Assembly (NCBI GenBank): GCA_021791455.1
Contig: JAJYWM010000284.1
Location: 1-9,522 of the forward strand
DNA length: 9,522 nt
Origin: a bacterium
Lineage (GTDB): Bacteria; Chloroflexota; Dormibacteria; UBA8260; Bog-877
Direction of reading: 5' to 3'
Shown here: positions 7,489-9,522 of the stretch, piece after piece
Layout of the letters: each line of letters opens with the position of its first letter
Position numbering within the stretch: the stretch's first letter is position 1
Notes under the pieces: generated by a model
What the model was told of the DNA's origin: nothing
What the model saw: the letters and a program-made list of their open reading frames with translations, nothing else
The model's database searches: none
Position numbers and translations under genes: made by a program

Positions 7489-8271
7489 ATGTCGATCTCC
7501 ACCAGCCCCGCCCCGCCCCAGACGGAAGCCTCGACCACCGGCAGCGGCCAGCCGGTGCGCCACGACCCCCCGATCATAGTGTTTGACCGGGTGAGCAAGA
7601 CCTACCCGAACGGGGTGCCAGCGGTCCAGGACGTGTCGTTCACCGTGCGTCCTCGCGACTTTGTCTTCGTGGTGGGGGCGAGCGGGGCGGGTAAGTCGAC
7701 GATCATCCGGCTTCTGATCCGGGAGGAGACCGCGACCAACGGCCACGTTCTGGTGGAGGGGCAGGACCTGGCCCGGATCCGGCACCGCCACCTGCCCCGG
7801 CTTCGTCGCAAGATGGGGATCGTCTTCCAGGACTTCAAGCTTCTGCCCAACCTGACGGTCGCGCAGAACGTCGCCTTCGCGATCCAGGTCACCGACCCAG
7901 GGAGGCGCCACCTGAAGGAGAAGGTCGGGGAGGCGCTCTACATCGTCGGCTTGGAGGACAAGCTCAACAACTACCCCACCGAACTGTCAGGCGGAGAGCA
8001 GCAGCGCGTCGCCATCGCCCGAGCCCTGATCCACCGGCCCCGGATCTTCCTCGCCGACGAGCCGACGGGCAATCTTGACCCGGATGCCGGTTGGGGTATC
8101 GTCCAGCTGCTCTTGCAGATCAACCACCGAGGCGCCACGGTCGTGATGGCAACCCACAACCGCGAGGTGGTGGACCTCAGCCGTCGCCGGGTGCTGGCCA
8201 TGGAGGCGGGGCGGCTCATTAGAGATGAGCAAGAAGGCCAGTACCTCAAAGAAGGGGAGGCCAACCTGTGA
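7489..8271 (+). CDS. ftsE: Cell division ATP-binding protein FtsE
   Basis: FtsE is the cytoplasmic ATPase of the FtsEX complex, which couples ATP hydrolysis at the division site to activation of peptidoglycan hydrolases outside the membrane. The 260 residues show Walker A GASGAGKST (63-71), Q-loop Gln114 in FQDFKLLPNLTV (a typical FtsE stretch), ABC signature LSGGEQQR (166-173), Walker B IFLADEP (186-192) with catalytic Glu191, then TGNLDP, and switch His223. The usual FtsE start corresponds to IIVFDRVSKTYPNG at about residue 29, so about 28 Ser/Thr/Pro-rich residues are extra. ATG 7489 is preferred because 28 of 30 codons from 7489 to 7578 end in G/C, against 14 of 19 from the upstream ATG 7432, and GAGGA lies 14 bases ahead. 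GTG 7579 would give a normal-length 230-residue protein but has no ribosome binding site. The stop overlaps the ftsX start by 4 nt, so the two are translationally coupled. Confidence 0.95.
   Translation: MSISTSPAPPQTEASTTGSGQPVRHDPPIIVFDRVSKTYPNGVPAVQDVSFTVRPRDFVFVVGASGAGKSTIIRLLIREETATNGHVLVEGQDLARIRHRHLPRLRRKMGIVFQDFKLLPNLTVAQNVAFAIQVTDPGRRHLKEKVGEALYIVGLEDKLNNYPTELSGGEQQRVAIARALIHRPRIFLADEPTGNLDPDAGWGIVQLLLQINHRGATVVMATHNREVVDLSRRRVLAMEAGRLIRDEQEGQYLKEGEANL
8253..8260 (+). promoter_or_regulatory. Ribosome binding site of ftsX
   Basis: AGGGGAGG inside the last ftsE codons lies seven bases before the GTG at 8268. This supports the GTG as the ftsX start and lets ribosomes reinitiate after ending ftsE. 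Confidence 0.8.
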
Positions 8272-9164
8272 ATCCAATACCGGCAATCCGCTACGTCCTC
8301 CGGGTCGCCCTGCAGAACATCGTGCGCAACCGAGGGATTGCCTTCGCCAGCGTTTTGACCGTGACCCTCACCCTGCTGGGGGCCGGGGCCGCGGTCGCGG
8401 TCGTGTCCGCGCTCGACGGAGTGCTCCACCAAGAGGAGACCCAGGCCAGTGTGCTCAAGGTCTTCATCGCAGATCACGTCTCGTTCGCGAGCGTGCTCAA
8501 CATGGAGCACAATCTCGGATCCGAGCGCTCGGTGGTCCACACCAGCTTCGAGAACAAGAACCAGGCGGCCAAGCAGGCGGCCTCCGGGCTGGGGCTGTCC
8601 AATGCCCTCAAGATCCTGCAGCAGACCGGGGCCGGCAATCCGCTGCCTGCGAGCATCAACCTTCACCTTCGGGACATCTCCGCGGTCTCATCGATCAACA
8701 ACCAGGTCTCCACCTCAGCCCTCCTCTATCCGGGGCCCCATCCCACCGACTACAACAAGGACGTGATCCCGCGGTTGGAGCGCTACATCTTCGCCGCCCA
8801 GGTCGGCGGGGCGATCCTGGTGGCGGTGGTCGGGGCTGTGGCCCTGGTCATCATCACCATCTCGGTGCGAACGGCTGCGTTCGTACGTAGGCAGGAGATC
8901 GAGATCATGAAACTGGTCGGGGCGACCGACTGGTTCGTGCGCTGGCCCTTCGTGGTTGAGGGCATGCTGGTAGGGGTCGTCTCCGCGATCGTGGCGTCGG
9001 CCGTGCTGGTGGGGGTGGGCATCGCCTTCGGGTCGGCAGGGACCCTGGCACTCGGGGTCGGGATCCGGTTTGCCGTGCTGGTGATCGCGGGCCTGATCGT
9101 CGGCGGGGCGGTGCTGGGCTCGTTTGGCAGCCTGGTAGGTATCCGGCGCTCGCTGGCTACCTGA
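8268..9164 (+). CDS. ftsX: Cell division protein FtsX
   Basis: FtsX is the membrane half of FtsEX; its large extracellular loop binds and activates peptidoglycan hydrolases or their adaptors. The GTG start is set by the strong AGGGGAGG and the GTGA overlap with ftsE. The 298 residues have the family layout: short cytoplasmic N-terminus (NPIPAIRYVLR), TM1 at about 24-49, an extracellular domain at about 50-174 containing NPLPASINLHL (124-134), TM2 at about 178-200, a cytoplasmic loop with RRQEIEIMKLVGATDWFVR (207-225), the conserved FtsX signature, TM3 at about 227-254 and TM4 at about 267-291. Length and topology are normal for a Gram-positive-type FtsX. The next gene encodes a metabolic enzyme, so the hydrolase partner must lie elsewhere. 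The stop is TGA. Confidence 0.96.
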   Translation: MNPIPAIRYVLRVALQNIVRNRGIAFASVLTVTLTLLGAGAAVAVVSALDGVLHQEETQASVLKVFIADHVSFASVLNMEHNLGSERSVVHTSFENKNQAAKQAASGLGLSNALKILQQTGAGNPLPASINLHLRDISAVSSINNQVSTSALLYPGPHPTDYNKDVIPRLERYIFAAQVGGAILVAVVGAVALVIITISVRTAAFVRRQEIEIMKLVGATDWFVRWPFVVEGMLVGVVSAIVASAVLVGVGIAFGSAGTLALGVGIRFAVLVIAGLIVGGAVLGSFGSLVGIRRSLAT

Positions 9165-9219
9165 GCGTCGGCCCCACAGCATCTGGGAGGGGGTATGCCT
9201 CGGCGGTTGCCTACGGCGT

Positions 9220-9225
9220 TAGGAT
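9220..9225 (+). promoter_or_regulatory. Possible -10 box for the E1-alpha gene
   Basis: TAGGAT in the 99-base gap after ftsX fits TANNNT and lies 38 bases before the ATG at 9264. No -35 box at standard spacing is obvious. No terminator is visible after ftsX, so read-through is also possible. Confidence 0.25.
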
Positions 9226-9248
9226 GGCGCAGGGGTTCGGAACCACAT

Positions 9249-9253
9249 GGAGG
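9249..9253 (+). promoter_or_regulatory. Ribosome binding site of the E1-alpha gene
   Basis: GGAGG ends ten bases before the ATG at 9264; a second purine stretch, GGGAAGAG (9255-9262), is closer. Together they support this ATG as the start. Confidence 0.55.
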
Positions 9254-9263
9254 CGGGAAGAGC

Positions 9264-9522
9264 ATGGCAGTCAGCGAGTCGGCTCCGGCCGAGACGGCCG
9301 GACTGAGCCAGGAGCAGCTCAGGTCCATGTACCGCGACATGGTCCTGGGCAGGCTTCTCGATGAACGGATCCTGGTGCTCAACCGTCAGGGCCGCGCTCC
9401 CTTCGCCATCTCGGGACAGGGGCACGAGGCCGCCCAGGTGGGAGTCGGCTACGCCCTGAGGCGAGGTCACGATTGGCTGGTCCCCTACTATCGCGATCTG
9501 ACCCTGGTGCTGGTCATGGGGA
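9264..9522 (+). CDS. Thiamine-diphosphate-dependent 2-oxoacid dehydrogenase E1 component, alpha subunit (3' partial)
   Basis: Only the first 86 codons lie in the window. E1-alpha pairs with E1-beta to decarboxylate a 2-oxoacid (pyruvate or branched-chain 2-oxoacids) on thiamine diphosphate and pass the acyl group to the lipoyl arm of E2. After about 14 variable residues come LSQEQLRSMYRDMVLGRLLD, the family-typical opening helix, then ISGQGHEAAQVGVGYAL (49-65) and DWLVPYYRD (70-78), matching the GQEAAQVG and DWVFPxYRD regions of the branched-chain/pyruvate E1-alpha family. The thiamine-diphosphate motif (GDG through NN) would lie beyond the window. Substrate cannot be told from this part; E1-beta and E2 genes would be expected next. 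Confidence 0.9.
   Translation, partial: MAVSESAPAETAGLSQEQLRSMYRDMVLGRLLDERILVLNRQGRAPFAISGQGHEAAQVGVGYALRRGHDWLVPYYRDLTLVLVMG

Overview
The window is a GC-rich bacterial chromosome segment built around conserved housekeeping genes. The plus strand carries the 3' two thirds or more of secA, then prfB (RF2, made through a programmed +1 frameshift), ftsE, ftsX and the first 86 codons of a 2-oxoacid dehydrogenase E1-alpha gene. Between secA and prfB lies a minus-strand block encoding two polytopic membrane proteins. Both look like lipid-linked sugar transferases of the GT-C type, and a candidate 68-codon ORF sits exactly between them. High GC, the prfB-ftsE-ftsX order and a zinc-finger-tailed SecA fit a terrabacterial lineage such as Chloroflexota/Dormibacterota or Actinomycetota. 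The phylum is an inference and cannot be fixed from this sequence alone.

Layout: 2-1942 secA (+, 5' end outside the window); 1943-2251 non-coding gap between convergent genes; 2252-3988 multi-span membrane protein (-); 3985-4191 candidate small ORF (-); 4191-5651 GT87-like glycosyltransferase (-); 5652-6199 non-coding region between divergent genes; 6200-7310 prfB (+, frameshift at 6263-6267); 7489-8271 ftsE (+); 8268-9164 ftsX (+); 9264-9522 E1-alpha (+, cut by the window end).

How the genes work together: SecA drives Sec-dependent protein export. RF2 releases peptides at UGA/UAA and controls its own synthesis at the in-frame UGA. FtsE and FtsX form the ABC-type complex that activates peptidoglycan hydrolases at division, and their genes overlap by 4 nt. 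The minus-strand block probably builds or modifies a cell-envelope glycan or glycolipid. Its three reading frames abut through TGATG and GTGA overlaps, which suggests one translationally coupled transcript. A hand count of third-position GC over 60 codons gave about 70% for the start of the minus-strand membrane gene and about 87% for ftsE, so the block differs in codon use from its neighbours.

The clearest special feature is the textbook RF2 frameshift signal. The most open question is the minus-strand cassette and its small ORF.
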